Shown: one piece after another, positions 1-6,181 of the stretch
Position numbering within the stretch: the stretch's first letter is position 1
Layout: every line of letters starts with the position of its first letter
DNA from: GCA-002712965 sp913048525
GTDB taxonomy: Bacteria; Chloroflexota; Dehalococcoidia; Lucifugimonadales; UBA826
Reading direction: 5' to 3'
Assembly: GCA_913048525.1 (NCBI GenBank)
Contig: CAJWWP010000049.1
Coordinates: 1-11,188, forward strand
DNA length: 11,188 bases
The notes under the pieces: generated by a model
Database searches by the model: none
The model's input: the letters and a program-made list of their open reading frames with translations, nothing else
Told to the model about the DNA's origin: nothing
Program-made: the position numbers and the translations under genes

Positions 1-803
1 CCAGGGTTCACCCTAATCCATTCATCCGCATTGGCAGCAGTGGCAGAAAACCTAGAATCTATATGAACCAGCTTTCCGCGGTGATCATGGCCCTGCCTGA
101 ATTCACCGTATCCCCTAGAATAACGCGTCGGTGAAACCCATGTGCTAAGGAAGTCAGCGCCAAAGGACAACAAATAATCAGAGTTATCTATGTCGAAGTC
201 TGGCATGGCCTTCTGACCAAAAACATCGAAAAGTACTTTTCTCACAACACTGGTTTCTAGAGGTTCATATGTAAATCTGCGAGCCCCAAATTCACCAGCA
301 AACTTGTCTGCAACCAAGCCAAGGTGACCCCCTATCGGATTAGTCACTAGAACAGCTTGGTTTTGGTCTCCAGAGTCTTCTAGGTTTTGTAACTCATTTG
401 TGAGTCGCCCGATCGCATCTTCCCAGCTTATTTCCCTGTACTCCCCCGATCCTCTTGGGCCCGTTCTAACCAAAGGACTGCTTATTCTATCTGGATGATA
501 AAGAGCCTGAAGTCCAGCTTCGCAACGAGGACTATGTTTTCCAACGTTAATGGGGTAGTCAATATTACCTTCTATCTTTTTTGCCCGGCCCTCCATGACC
601 CGTACAACAATCCCTTCCGCTGTATCGCATTGTCTGCAGGAAGTTGCGTACCAGTTATCGATACCCGTGACCAAGTCCTCCGGCATTTCAATAGGGGAGT
701 CTATAAGAAGTTCTTTTTCGGGAATACCACAAGCCTGAAAGAAAACCGCCGCGCCGGCGGATCCCCCCATAAGTGTTAAAAATTGTCTTCTATTAAGAGC
801 CAT
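1..803 (-). CDS. actB: Alternative complex III subunit ActB, N-terminal part (molybdopterin-oxidoreductase-like iron-sulfur protein), partial at window edge
   Basis: The frame stays open from the ATG at 803 to the left edge, giving 267 whole codons; the C-terminal part lies outside. In the known complex, ActB carries the iron-sulfur clusters and works on the outer face of the membrane, with ActA and NrfD-like subunits, in quinol oxidation. The N-terminus has a twin-arginine motif (N4-R5-R6-Q7-F8-L9), a hydrophobic stretch and Cys25 in the setting F-Q-A-C, suggesting Tat export and possibly lipid attachment. A molybdopterin-oxidoreductase Fe-S domain follows with Cys56, Cys59 and Cys94; the usual third Cys appears to be Glu63. 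EGRAKKIEG (71-79) and LYHPDRI (101-107) are typical of this superfamily. The start lies 10 bases after the actA stop, with an AAAGG ribosome site overlapping that stop, so the two are probably translationally coupled. A catalytic molybdoenzyme is possible, but adjacency to ActA favours ActB. Confidence 0.78.
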   Translation of the reverse strand, partial: MALNRRQFLTLMGGSAGAAVFFQACGIPEKELLIDSPIEMPEDLVTGIDNWYATSCRQCDTAEGIVVRVMEGRAKKIEGNIDYPINVGKHSPRCEAGLQALYHPDRISSPLVRTGPRGSGEYREISWEDAIGRLTNELQNLEDSGDQNQAVLVTNPIGGHLGLVADKFAGEFGARRFTYEPLETSVVRKVLFDVFGQKAMPDFDIDNSDYLLSFGADFLSTWVSPTRYSRGYGEFRQGHDHRGKLVHIDSRFSATAANADEWIRVNP

Positions 804-813
804 CCATTAGCCT

Positions 814-1419
814 TTAGTAATGACAGGTAACGCAGTCGGTAGGAGCAGAGTTCTCTTTATGACAACTCACACAATCCCCCATCTTCAGTGGTTCAACCTG
901 TTTAACTTTCTCCATCTCCTTAACATCGCCGTGACAAGTCTGGCATACCTGGCTGGGTTCAATCCCGTCCTTTTCAGAGAAATACCTAATATGTGCCTCG
1001 TGAACAAAGTGGACGTGATCGGGCACTCTATGAACCCGAACCCAGTGGATACTTCTTCCATCTTCATATAGCGATCGCATTTTTTCGATCTCATCCAAGT
1101 CGTCCCCAACAGCACTGTGACATGTCATACACAAACCTGTAGCAGGCACAGTAGCAGCAGCCTCTTTCTCAACATTCCTATGGCAAAAAGTACAATCCAT
1201 CCCAAGTTCCTGAACATGAGTCGTATGAGGAAATGCAATCGGCTGCTCTGGTCCCTCACTACGCGCAAACACAACCGGTTGCCCCAACCAAGCAGAGATA
1301 TGAAAAGTAAGACCCAAAACAATTGCCGCAAATATACCAAGGCCAACGACGCCTAAAACGCCAAGCTTAACTATCTGGCCGCCTGTAGGTCTCTTAGGTT
1401 GAAAATCACCTGGAATCAA
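814..1419 (-). CDS. actA: Alternative complex III pentaheme cytochrome c subunit ActA
   Basis: 201 residues. One N-terminal membrane helix (about 16-38) anchors a periplasmic domain with five CXXCH haem c motifs at 76-80, 97-101, 159-163, 183-187 and 196-200, the last one residue from the C-terminus. This is the architecture of ActA, the multihaem cytochrome of alternative complex III, which replaces cytochrome bc1 in many Chloroflexota and Bacteroidota. The many extra histidines between motifs (H65, H68, H125, H130, H135, H137, H140, H143) are candidate distal haem ligands. The start is TTG at 1417-1419: a stop lies in frame four codons upstream, no ATG or GTG start lies between it and the TTG, and the family-like N-terminus begins here. 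An AAGG sits rather far upstream (about 12 bases), so the ribosome site is weak. It lies between a small membrane protein gene and actB on the same strand and probably shares one mRNA with them. Confidence 0.88.
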   Translation of the reverse strand: MIPGDFQPKRPTGGQIVKLGVLGVVGLGIFAAIVLGLTFHISAWLGQPVVFARSEGPEQPIAFPHTTHVQELGMDCTFCHRNVEKEAAATVPATGLCMTCHSAVGDDLDEIEKMRSLYEDGRSIHWVRVHRVPDHVHFVHEAHIRYFSEKDGIEPSQVCQTCHGDVKEMEKVKQVEPLKMGDCVSCHKENSAPTDCVTCHY

Positions 1420-1448
1420 TCTAGTTACTTAACCTTATACTGTCTTCC

Positions 1449-1479
1449 CGGAACAAACGCCTAATCGCATCTAGTTCCG
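1449..1479 (-). other. Short inverted repeat between the membrane-protein gene and actA
   Basis: CGGAAC (1449-1454) pairs with GTTCCG (1474-1479) around a 19-base loop in the 65-base gap. There is no T-run after it on the minus strand, so it is unlikely to be a terminator. It could be a weak mRNA hairpin or a coincidence. Confidence 0.2.
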
Positions 1480-1484
1480 TATTA

Positions 1485-1778
1485 TTAAATCCAAAAGTCT
1501 GGATAAATCAGCTTGATGGCTGCCCTTCCTCCTTGAAAAGCTGTCAGTGCGAAATATACTGCCGCCACGAAAGCCACAACCGACACACCATATAGTGGGA
1601 TACGTATTTTATTCAGGGAACCAGGAATATGTTGAGATTTTATTAGAGACGGAATCGCATTATGCCCAATCAGCATATTAGCAGCAAATATAACCATGGA
1701 CAGCACAAAGAGCCAAATGTATGTCACAAACGTACTTACATGTTCCCATGCTTCCAGGCTTATGTAATTTGGATCCAT
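1485..1778 (-). CDS. Small two-helix membrane protein at the head of the Act operon
   Basis: 97 residues; I do not recognise the family. It has a short polar N-terminus, a hydrophobic helix at about 16-38, a loop with H39, N40, H50 and K56-R59, a second helix at about 60-82 and a basic/aromatic tail ending in FWI. This predicts a two-helix inner-membrane protein without signal peptide, haem motif or cysteine. It lies 65 bases upstream of actA on the same strand and first after a strong promoter, so an accessory, assembly or extra-subunit role in alternative complex III is a reasonable guess. The ATG at 1778 was chosen because the longer in-frame ORF (to 1961) runs through the promoter at 1860-1888 and its extra residues look non-coding. 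The ribosome site is poor. An in-frame TTG three codons upstream (1785-1787), preceded by GGGGA, is an alternative start. Confidence 0.7.
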   Translation of the reverse strand: MDPNYISLEAWEHVSTFVTYIWLFVLSMVIFAANMLIGHNAIPSLIKSQHIPGSLNKIRIPLYGVSVVAFVAAVYFALTAFQGGRAAIKLIYPDFWI

Positions 1779-1852
1779 TTCAAACAATTTTTTGAATTCC
1801 CCACACAAAAAATTACGGCTAAGGCAACTCACCAAAATGGACTCCTCAACCG

Positions 1853-1868
1853 AGTGAAAATTATCACA
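1853..1868. promoter_or_regulatory. CRP/FNR-family-like operator palindrome over the Act promoter
   Basis: The plus strand reads AGTGA-N6-TCACA (minus: TGTGA-N6-TCACT), one base off the CRP core TGTGA-N6-TCACA. It covers the -10 box and probable start site of the Act promoter, a position where a bound protein would usually repress. Which regulator binds, if any, is unknown. Confidence 0.35.
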
Positions 1869-1888
1869 TTCACATTTTGGAGTGTCAA
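1860..1888 (-). promoter_or_regulatory. SigA/sigma70-type promoter of the Act operon
   Basis: On the minus strand a perfect -35 box TTGACA (1888-1883) is followed by exactly 17 bases and the -10 box GATAAT (1865-1860, 5 of 6). The bases TGT just before it make an extended -10 (TGTGATAAT). Transcription would start near 1853, leaving a leader of roughly 75 bases before the ATG at 1778. This is the best promoter match in the window. It implies that the small membrane protein, actA and actB are transcribed together. Confidence 0.72.
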
Positions 1889-1890
1889 GC

Positions 1891-1983
1891 ATGAATAAAG
1901 TCTTTAATTGGAGGGGAATGATCGTCATGTGTGATGAGGCGTTAAAAATTAAACTCAACATTTGTGCAGTAATGGGTTTGTAA
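1891..1983 (+). CDS. Possible small ORF or leader peptide upstream of the aldolase gene (doubtful)
   Basis: A 30-codon frame starts ATG at 1891, with GGAG 8 bases upstream, and ends TAA at 1983. An internal in-frame ATG at 1927 has a strong GGAGGGG (1910-1916) 10 bases before it and would give an 18-residue peptide. The peptide has no recognisable motif and no run of one amino acid as expected of an attenuator. It ends upstream of the -10 box of the only candidate rightward promoter, so it may not be transcribed. The Shine-Dalgarno-like sequence is the only positive evidence. Confidence 0.15.
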   Translation: MNKVFNWRGMIVMCDEALKIKLNICAVMGL

Positions 1984-2006
1984 GGATAAGATCAGTGCCA
2001 TAGAAT
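1978..2006 (+). promoter_or_regulatory. Candidate promoter of the sugar-acid operon
   Basis: TTGTAA (1978-1983, 4 of 6 to the -35 consensus), a 17-base spacer, then TAGAAT (2001-2006, 5 of 6 to the -10). This would give a leader of about 45-50 bases before the aldolase ATG at 2061. The match is moderate. Confidence 0.4.
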
Positions 2007-2060
2007 CGCCCCTATATCGCTAGAGTAGGACCGGGACAAATACAGGGAGTCAAGACCATT

Positions 2061-2789
2061 ATGGACATAAGAAGGGTGAACAATGTCGTGGAGAAAATGA
2101 ATAAAGGCGAAAAAGCCTATGGCATGAACATGATATTTCCTTCAACAACAATTGTAGAACTAGCCGGAAGAGCAGGATTTGACTTTGTGACTTTTGACAG
2201 TGAACACGGACCGTTCACAATAGACATTCTTGATGACTTATGCCGGGTAGCAGACATGGCTGGGCTAACACCTTTTGCTCGCGTTCCCAATATTGATGAT
2301 TCGACAATATTGAGATTCTTAGACAGAGGAATAATGGGCATAACTGGCCCTCACATAGTAGATGGTGCAAGAGCAAAACAACTTGCTGATGCTGCAAGAT
2401 ATGTTCCGCGTGGACAACGTAGTTTCGGATCCGGCCGAGGAGCGTATTTCGGTGGGCCGCCAAGCGGTGAGAGCTATATGACTCATATGAATGACCACCT
2501 CCTAGTAACTGCACAACTAGAAGACTTACAGGTTTTGGACAACTTGGACGACATATTTTCTGTAGATGGTATAGACCTTTACGCTTCAGGTGCTCAAGAT
2601 ATTGCCCAGTCCATGGGTATTCCCGGACACCCCACGCATCCTGACGTTCTAGCATTTGAAAAAGAAGTGAGGAAGCAAGTACACGCCGCGGGGAAAAAAA
2701 TGGCTGACGAAGTAATGCCATCTGCCAGAGCGGTTTCCATATTCATGGAAGGATCAAAAGCATATCTAGAGGCTCAAAAAGGCTCCTAA
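2061..2789 (+). CDS. HpcH/HpaI-family class II aldolase (2-keto-3-deoxy sugar-acid / 4-hydroxy-2-oxo acid aldolase)
   Basis: 242 residues, close to the usual 250-260. The family splits 2-keto-4-hydroxy acids into pyruvate and an aldehyde using a divalent metal in a TIM barrel. Family residues are in place: His49 in DSEHGP (catalytic base), Arg74 in FARVP (pyruvate binding), and metal ligands Glu154 (QLED) and Asp180 (GAQD), the last two 26 residues apart as in E. coli HpcH. YVPRGQRS (114-121) and SMGIPGHPTHPDV (184-196) also fit. GAQDIAQ replaces the common GPNDLS, so this is a divergent subgroup. The ATG at 2061 has GGGAG 11 bases upstream. It is first in a four-gene operon with an SDR, a sugar-acid dehydratase and an MFS transporter, which points to a 2-keto-3-deoxy aldonate or aldarate (as for GarL or RhmA/YfaU) rather than an aromatic-degradation intermediate. 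The exact substrate cannot be read from sequence. Confidence 0.85.
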   Translation: MDIRRVNNVVEKMNKGEKAYGMNMIFPSTTIVELAGRAGFDFVTFDSEHGPFTIDILDDLCRVADMAGLTPFARVPNIDDSTILRFLDRGIMGITGPHIVDGARAKQLADAARYVPRGQRSFGSGRGAYFGGPPSGESYMTHMNDHLLVTAQLEDLQVLDNLDDIFSVDGIDLYASGAQDIAQSMGIPGHPTHPDVLAFEKEVRKQVHAAGKKMADEVMPSARAVSIFMEGSKAYLEAQKGS

Positions 2790-2832
2790 TTATGCAATTG
2801 CAATTATTTGTCATAAAAGTAAGAGGATAAAT

Positions 2833-3594
2833 ATGGGAAGACTTGAAGGTAAAGTAGCACTGATTAGCGGAGGGGCAAAGGGAATGGGTGAGGTAGAGGC
2901 AAGGATGTTTGCCGAAGAGGGGGCCTCCGTGGTGATAGCAGACATACTAGATGACAGGGGCGAAAACCTTGCTTCAAAGCTCTCGACAACGTCAAAAACT
3001 GGAAAATGTTTGTACGTACATCTAGACGTAAGGAGTATGTCTGAATGGAACACAGCCGTTGAGACAGCCACAAAGACATTTGGAAAGCTAGATATTTTGG
3101 TTAACAATGCCGGAGTCACTTCAAGAATGATGCTCCTCGACACTTCCGAGGAAGATTGGGATCGCGTCCTTGACATAAATTCGAAAGGTACTTTTCTTGG
3201 AATAAAGGCAAGCGTGCCTGCTATGAGAGAGTCAGGTGGAGGTTCCATTGTGAACATATCGTCCCAAATGGGGCTAGTCGGAGGTGACTTCAGCAGTCCT
3301 CAGTATCAGGCCTCCAAAGGCGCTGTTCGACTGCTAACAAAATCAGTAGCAGTCCAATACGCAGCAGAAAATATCAGATGCAATTCGGTTCATCCTGCAC
3401 CAATTGAGACAGATATGACGGCTGGAATGCGCGCAGATAAAGAAAAGTTTTCAGACATGATCCGAAGAATACCTATGGGTCGTTATGGCAAACCGGAAGA
3501 GGTAGCTTATGCTGTCATTTATCTTGCTTCTGACGAATCCTCTTTTGTAACGGGAAGCGAAGTAGTAGTGGATGGGGGATGGACAGCTCAGTAG
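2833..3594 (+). CDS. Short-chain dehydrogenase/reductase (classical SDR, probably NAD-dependent)
   Basis: 253 residues, standard for a classical SDR. The Rossmann nucleotide motif is S12-G-G-A-K-G-M-G19. Asp37 at the end of the second strand favours NAD(H) over NADP(H). D65 in LDV, NNAG at 91-94 and Asn115 are present. The catalytic residues are Ser144, Tyr158 and Lys162 (YQASK). The C-terminal VTGSEVVVDGG is typical. The usual PG after the catalytic region is PA (HPAPIETDM, 188-195). AAGAGG lies 6 bases before the ATG. It sits 43 bases after the aldolase and 57 before the dehydratase, so it probably oxidises or reduces a sugar-acid intermediate, for example a 2-keto-3-deoxy acid (as in the diketo pathways of rhamnonate or fuconate) or the aldehyde released by the aldolase. 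Annotation as 3-oxoacyl-ACP reductase would be a name by similarity only. Confidence 0.88.
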   Translation: MGRLEGKVALISGGAKGMGEVEARMFAEEGASVVIADILDDRGENLASKLSTTSKTGKCLYVHLDVRSMSEWNTAVETATKTFGKLDILVNNAGVTSRMMLLDTSEEDWDRVLDINSKGTFLGIKASVPAMRESGGGSIVNISSQMGLVGGDFSSPQYQASKGAVRLLTKSVAVQYAAENIRCNSVHPAPIETDMTAGMRADKEKFSDMIRRIPMGRYGKPEEVAYAVIYLASDESSFVTGSEVVVDGGWTAQ

Positions 3595-3651
3595 GTAATA
3601 ATCGTCAACATTGGAAAGTAGGTAAAGCCACATCTAATTAGGAGTAGACCT

Positions 3652-4803
3652 GTGAAAATCACTGACATCCGCTACCACTTAATACACCCTGGTGCAGGTA
3701 AAAACCTATGTTTCGTAAGAATCGACACTGATGAAGGTATTCATGGCTGGGGAGAATGCTATACCCAAGCAGACAGAGACGTGCAAGTCACCGCCCATAT
3801 TGACATGTTGAAAAGGTATTTGATTGGAAGAGATCCCACAAACATAAAACATTTTATGCAGATGGTGTATGACGATTTTGCTGGTCGCAGGGGAGCGATG
3901 GATCTTTGGTGTGCAGTGAGTGGATTGGAACACGCTATGTGGGATATTTTGGGAAAGATATCTGGACAGCCAGTATACAAGCTTCTCGGCGGACCAGTAA
4001 GGAGCAAGATACGCGTCTACGCAAACGGCTGGGGAGGCGGCGGTTGGGACTCCGCAGACCTTGCTGATAGGGCCTCTCAAATCGTGGAAAGTGGTTTCAC
4101 AGCTTTGAAATTCGATCCCATACCGGGTCCCTGGAGGACTTTTGTAAGTAAGGACGTAGAAAGGCAAGCGGTTGAGAATGTCCGTGCAGTCAGGCAAGCG
4201 GTTGGAACCGATGTCGACATTCTTGTTGAAATGCACAGACGATTGGCCCCTATGCATGCTGTGAAAATTGCAAGAGAAATAGAACAATACGAACCCTTTT
4301 GGTATGAAGAACCGGTACTTGCAGAAAATATAGATGCTCTCGCCTCCGCAAAACGAGATATCAATATCCCCGTAGTCACTGGAGAAGAGTTGTACACAAA
4401 ATTTGAGTTCAGAGAAGTTTTTGAGAAACAAGCAGCAGATATCATCAACCCAGATGTTTGCAACGTAGGAGGCATACTGGAGTTAAAGGAAATTGCCGCA
4501 ATGGCTGAGCCATACTTTGTGGTGGTGTCCCCACACAACTACAATAGCACCACCCTCGGATTAGCGGCTACAATCAACGCCTCTGCCACCATGCCCAATT
4601 TCCTTATCACTGAATACTTCGTGAATTTTGAAGAACTCGGTAGAGATATAGCAACGCAACCATTTCAGGTTGAAAACGGGTACATAAACCTTCCAGAAAG
4701 CCCAGGTCTGGGTATAGATCTAGATGAAGAGTCACTTGCCAAATATCCATACCAAGAATTTCCTAAAAGAACTATTCGGACATATGGAGAAGAGGGCCCA
4801 TGA
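3652..4803 (+). CDS. Enolase-superfamily sugar-acid dehydratase, galactonate-dehydratase-like (mandelate racemase/muconate lactonizing family)
   Basis: 383 residues. Start GTG at 3652, with AGGAG 7 bases upstream. It has an N-terminal capping domain (about 1-115, ending in the DILGKISGQPVYKLLGG type of motif) and a TIM barrel. Counting against E. coli D-galactonate dehydratase (DgoD), the active site lines up at a constant offset of 10: metal ligands Glu193 (Asp183 there), Glu219 and Glu245, acid His195 (His185), base His295 (His285) and its partner Asp268. Lys153 lies in ALKFD. The family abstracts the proton next to a carboxylate and eliminates water, giving a 2-keto-3-deoxy acid. The E-M-H triplet at 193-195, in place of D-x-H, is unusual. 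The C-terminal GLGIDLDEE is typical of the sugar-acid dehydratases. The stop overlaps the MFS start by 4 bases. Galactonate, mannonate, gluconate or an aldarate are all possible substrates. Confidence 0.87.
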   Translation: MKITDIRYHLIHPGAGKNLCFVRIDTDEGIHGWGECYTQADRDVQVTAHIDMLKRYLIGRDPTNIKHFMQMVYDDFAGRRGAMDLWCAVSGLEHAMWDILGKISGQPVYKLLGGPVRSKIRVYANGWGGGGWDSADLADRASQIVESGFTALKFDPIPGPWRTFVSKDVERQAVENVRAVRQAVGTDVDILVEMHRRLAPMHAVKIAREIEQYEPFWYEEPVLAENIDALASAKRDINIPVVTGEELYTKFEFREVFEKQAADIINPDVCNVGGILELKEIAAMAEPYFVVVSPHNYNSTTLGLAATINASATMPNFLITEYFVNFEELGRDIATQPFQVENGYINLPESPGLGIDLDEESLAKYPYQEFPKRTIRTYGEEGP

Positions 4804-6038
4804 CGATGGACCAAGATCTATCTTTGGGAAAGCAGGAGATAGAGCCGCGATCAATTCCACCACGCAGGGTTCTTCTATTTGGATCGACTACACATATTTT
4901 GAGCGATCTATTTTTCGCCCTCTTAATACCCCTATTACCGACTATCAAAAACGACCTCCAACTTAGCTATACAGAAATAGGAATGTTGCGATCTGCTTTC
5001 AGTGGAGCCTCAGCAGTTCTTCAAATTCCCGCAGGATTTTTGGCAGAACATCTCGGCGAATTCTGGATGTTGCTAGGGGGAAATGCTTGGGTCTCAATAG
5101 GTTTAATTGGAATGGCCGTAATGCCAGGTTTCTGGTCACTTATTTCTATGACCATTGTAGGAGGGTTAGGAGGTGGAACGCAGCACCCTCTCGCCTCAAG
5201 TATGGTGTCCCGAGCCTACGAATCTTCCGGAAGATCATCAGCAGTTGGGACAGTTAATTTTGCTGGAGATTTAGGCAAAATGCTCGCGCCTGCTTCTGCT
5301 GCAGGGCTTCTACTATTCGGCACATGGCGTACTGCCCTGTGGGTTGTGGGAGCCCTTGGACTTTTCTTCATGGCCGCGGGAATCCCAATGAAAAGCAAGT
5401 TAGATCTGGGAAAACCCCTACAACAAGTTTCATCATCGATTACTGAACAGAGTGGGTCCGAGTCAAAGTTGCCTGGGTTTATCGTATTAACCGTTATAGG
5501 AATACTAGACAATGCCGTCAGAAATGGGGCGTTAATATTATTTCCTTTCATACTCATTGAAAGAGGTATGACAGAAGGTCAAATTACATTAATGCTATTT
5601 TTGCTCTTTGCTGGGGGAGCAGCAGGAAAGTACGTATGTGGATGGTTGGACGAAAGAGTAGGAACTATCCCATTAATATGGCTAACAAAAGGCATGACGG
5701 CTGCTCTTCTAATATCGACATTGGTAGCCCCGTCTATTTCACTATGGCCTCTAGCCTTAATTCTCGGCGTTGGATTAAACGGCACATCGAGTGTTCTTTA
5801 TGCAACCGTTGCCAAATTTATACCGGCACAACGACGGGCACGTTTTTACGGCTATTTCTACACCACAAACGAGATAGGTACAGTGGGGGCTCCTCTAGCC
5901 TATGGCCTTATTGCGGACCGGATGGGATTAAGAACGTCAGTCTTAATAATGGGGGTTGTGACATCATTAATCCTGCCAGCAAGTTTGGCCCTTTCCAAAC
6001 ATTTGAAGGAGGAATCAAAAACTTTAGATAGTTTTTGA
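4800..6038 (+). CDS. Major facilitator superfamily transporter (Fsr-like, 12 helices)
   Basis: 412 residues with about 12 predicted membrane helices in two bundles, split by a polar loop at about 197-225. HP and SS in GGGTQHPLASSMVSRAY (124-140), and the following SSAVGTVNFAGDLGKMLAP (146-164), recall the fosmidomycin-resistance (Fsr) branch of MFS, whose members move varied small molecules. The ATG at 4800 overlaps the dehydratase TGA (ATGA), with GGAG and AGGG just upstream, so translation is coupled. A second ATG two codons in is an alternative. The operon position suggests uptake of the sugar acid degraded by the three upstream enzymes, but efflux cannot be excluded since Fsr itself is an exporter. 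No ABC or TRAP transporter is seen nearby to take that job. Confidence 0.85.
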   Translation: MTMDQDLSLGKQEIEPRSIPPRRVLLFGSTTHILSDLFFALLIPLLPTIKNDLQLSYTEIGMLRSAFSGASAVLQIPAGFLAEHLGEFWMLLGGNAWVSIGLIGMAVMPGFWSLISMTIVGGLGGGTQHPLASSMVSRAYESSGRSSAVGTVNFAGDLGKMLAPASAAGLLLFGTWRTALWVVGALGLFFMAAGIPMKSKLDLGKPLQQVSSSITEQSGSESKLPGFIVLTVIGILDNAVRNGALILFPFILIERGMTEGQITLMLFLLFAGGAAGKYVCGWLDERVGTIPLIWLTKGMTAALLISTLVAPSISLWPLALILGVGLNGTSSVLYATVAKFIPAQRRARFYGYFYTTNEIGTVGAPLAYGLIADRMGLRTSVLIMGVVTSLILPASLALSKHLKEESKTLDSF

Positions 6039-6043
6039 TTCCT
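6010..6043 (+). repeat. Long perfect inverted repeat spanning the MFS stop codon
   Basis: GGAATCAAAAAC (6011-6022) and GTTTTTGATTCC (6031-6042) form a perfect 12-base stem, extended by one A-T pair, around the 8-base loop TTTAGATA. The MFS stop codon TGA (6036-6038) lies in the right arm. No T-run follows, so it is not a classic Rho-independent terminator. It could protect the 3' end of the operon mRNA or help termination together with the next hairpin. Confidence 0.6.
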
Positions 6044-6049
6044 TGACCG

Positions 6050-6077
6050 ACTAGTGGGCAGCATGCTAGTTTTTCTT
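6050..6077 (+). terminator. Weak Rho-independent-like terminator after the sugar-acid operon
   Basis: ACTAG (6050-6054) pairs with CTAGT (6066-6070), extendable by two G-T wobbles, and the stem runs into TTTTTCTT. The stem is short and AT-rich, so it is a weak candidate alone. Its place directly after the MFS hairpin and 100 bases before ribF fits the end of an operon. Confidence 0.4.
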
Positions 6078-6181
6078 GCGGAAGATACACTGCTGTGTCA
6101 TCTGAACTAGTCCAAGCCTAATTCTTGACAACATTCATCAAAACGGGTGCTGAGCTAAGACCAATAAGCGGTCGATAAGTC

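Larger units (their letters stand above)
1779..2060. other. Divergent intergenic region between the Act operon and the sugar-acid operon
   Basis: About 280 bases separate the two divergent operons. The region holds the Act promoter with its overlapping palindrome (1853-1888), a candidate rightward promoter (1978-2006), and a 30-codon ORF of doubtful reality (1891-1983). I see no tRNA, riboswitch fold or long repeat in it. Confidence 0.6.

Noticed and set aside
495..779. 94-codon plus-strand ORF near the left end
   Set aside because: Antisense to the N-terminus of ActB, which has a twin-arginine signal and Fe-S cysteines; no features of its own.
1779..1961. N-terminal extension of the small membrane protein (158-residue version)
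   Set aside because: It runs through the strong promoter at 1860-1888 and its 61 extra residues look like translated non-coding DNA (Cys-rich, no helix or domain).
2215..2721. 168-codon ORF antisense to the aldolase gene
   Set aside because: Opposite a gene with intact catalytic residues; low-complexity Leu/His/Arg composition typical of a shadow frame.
2794..2805. Overlapping short palindromes (GCAATTGC, AATTGCAATT) between aldolase and SDR genes
   Set aside because: AT-rich, short and inside an operon gap of 43 bases; expected by chance and not followed by a T-run.
3706..4431. 241-codon ORF antisense to the dehydratase gene
   Set aside because: Rich in Cys/His/Ser/Phe with no domain, and it lies entirely opposite a clear enolase-superfamily gene; an antisense shadow.
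6039..6181. FMN riboswitch before ribF
   Set aside because: The gap is 143 bases, part of it taken by the upstream hairpins, and I cannot find the conserved FMN-aptamer elements.
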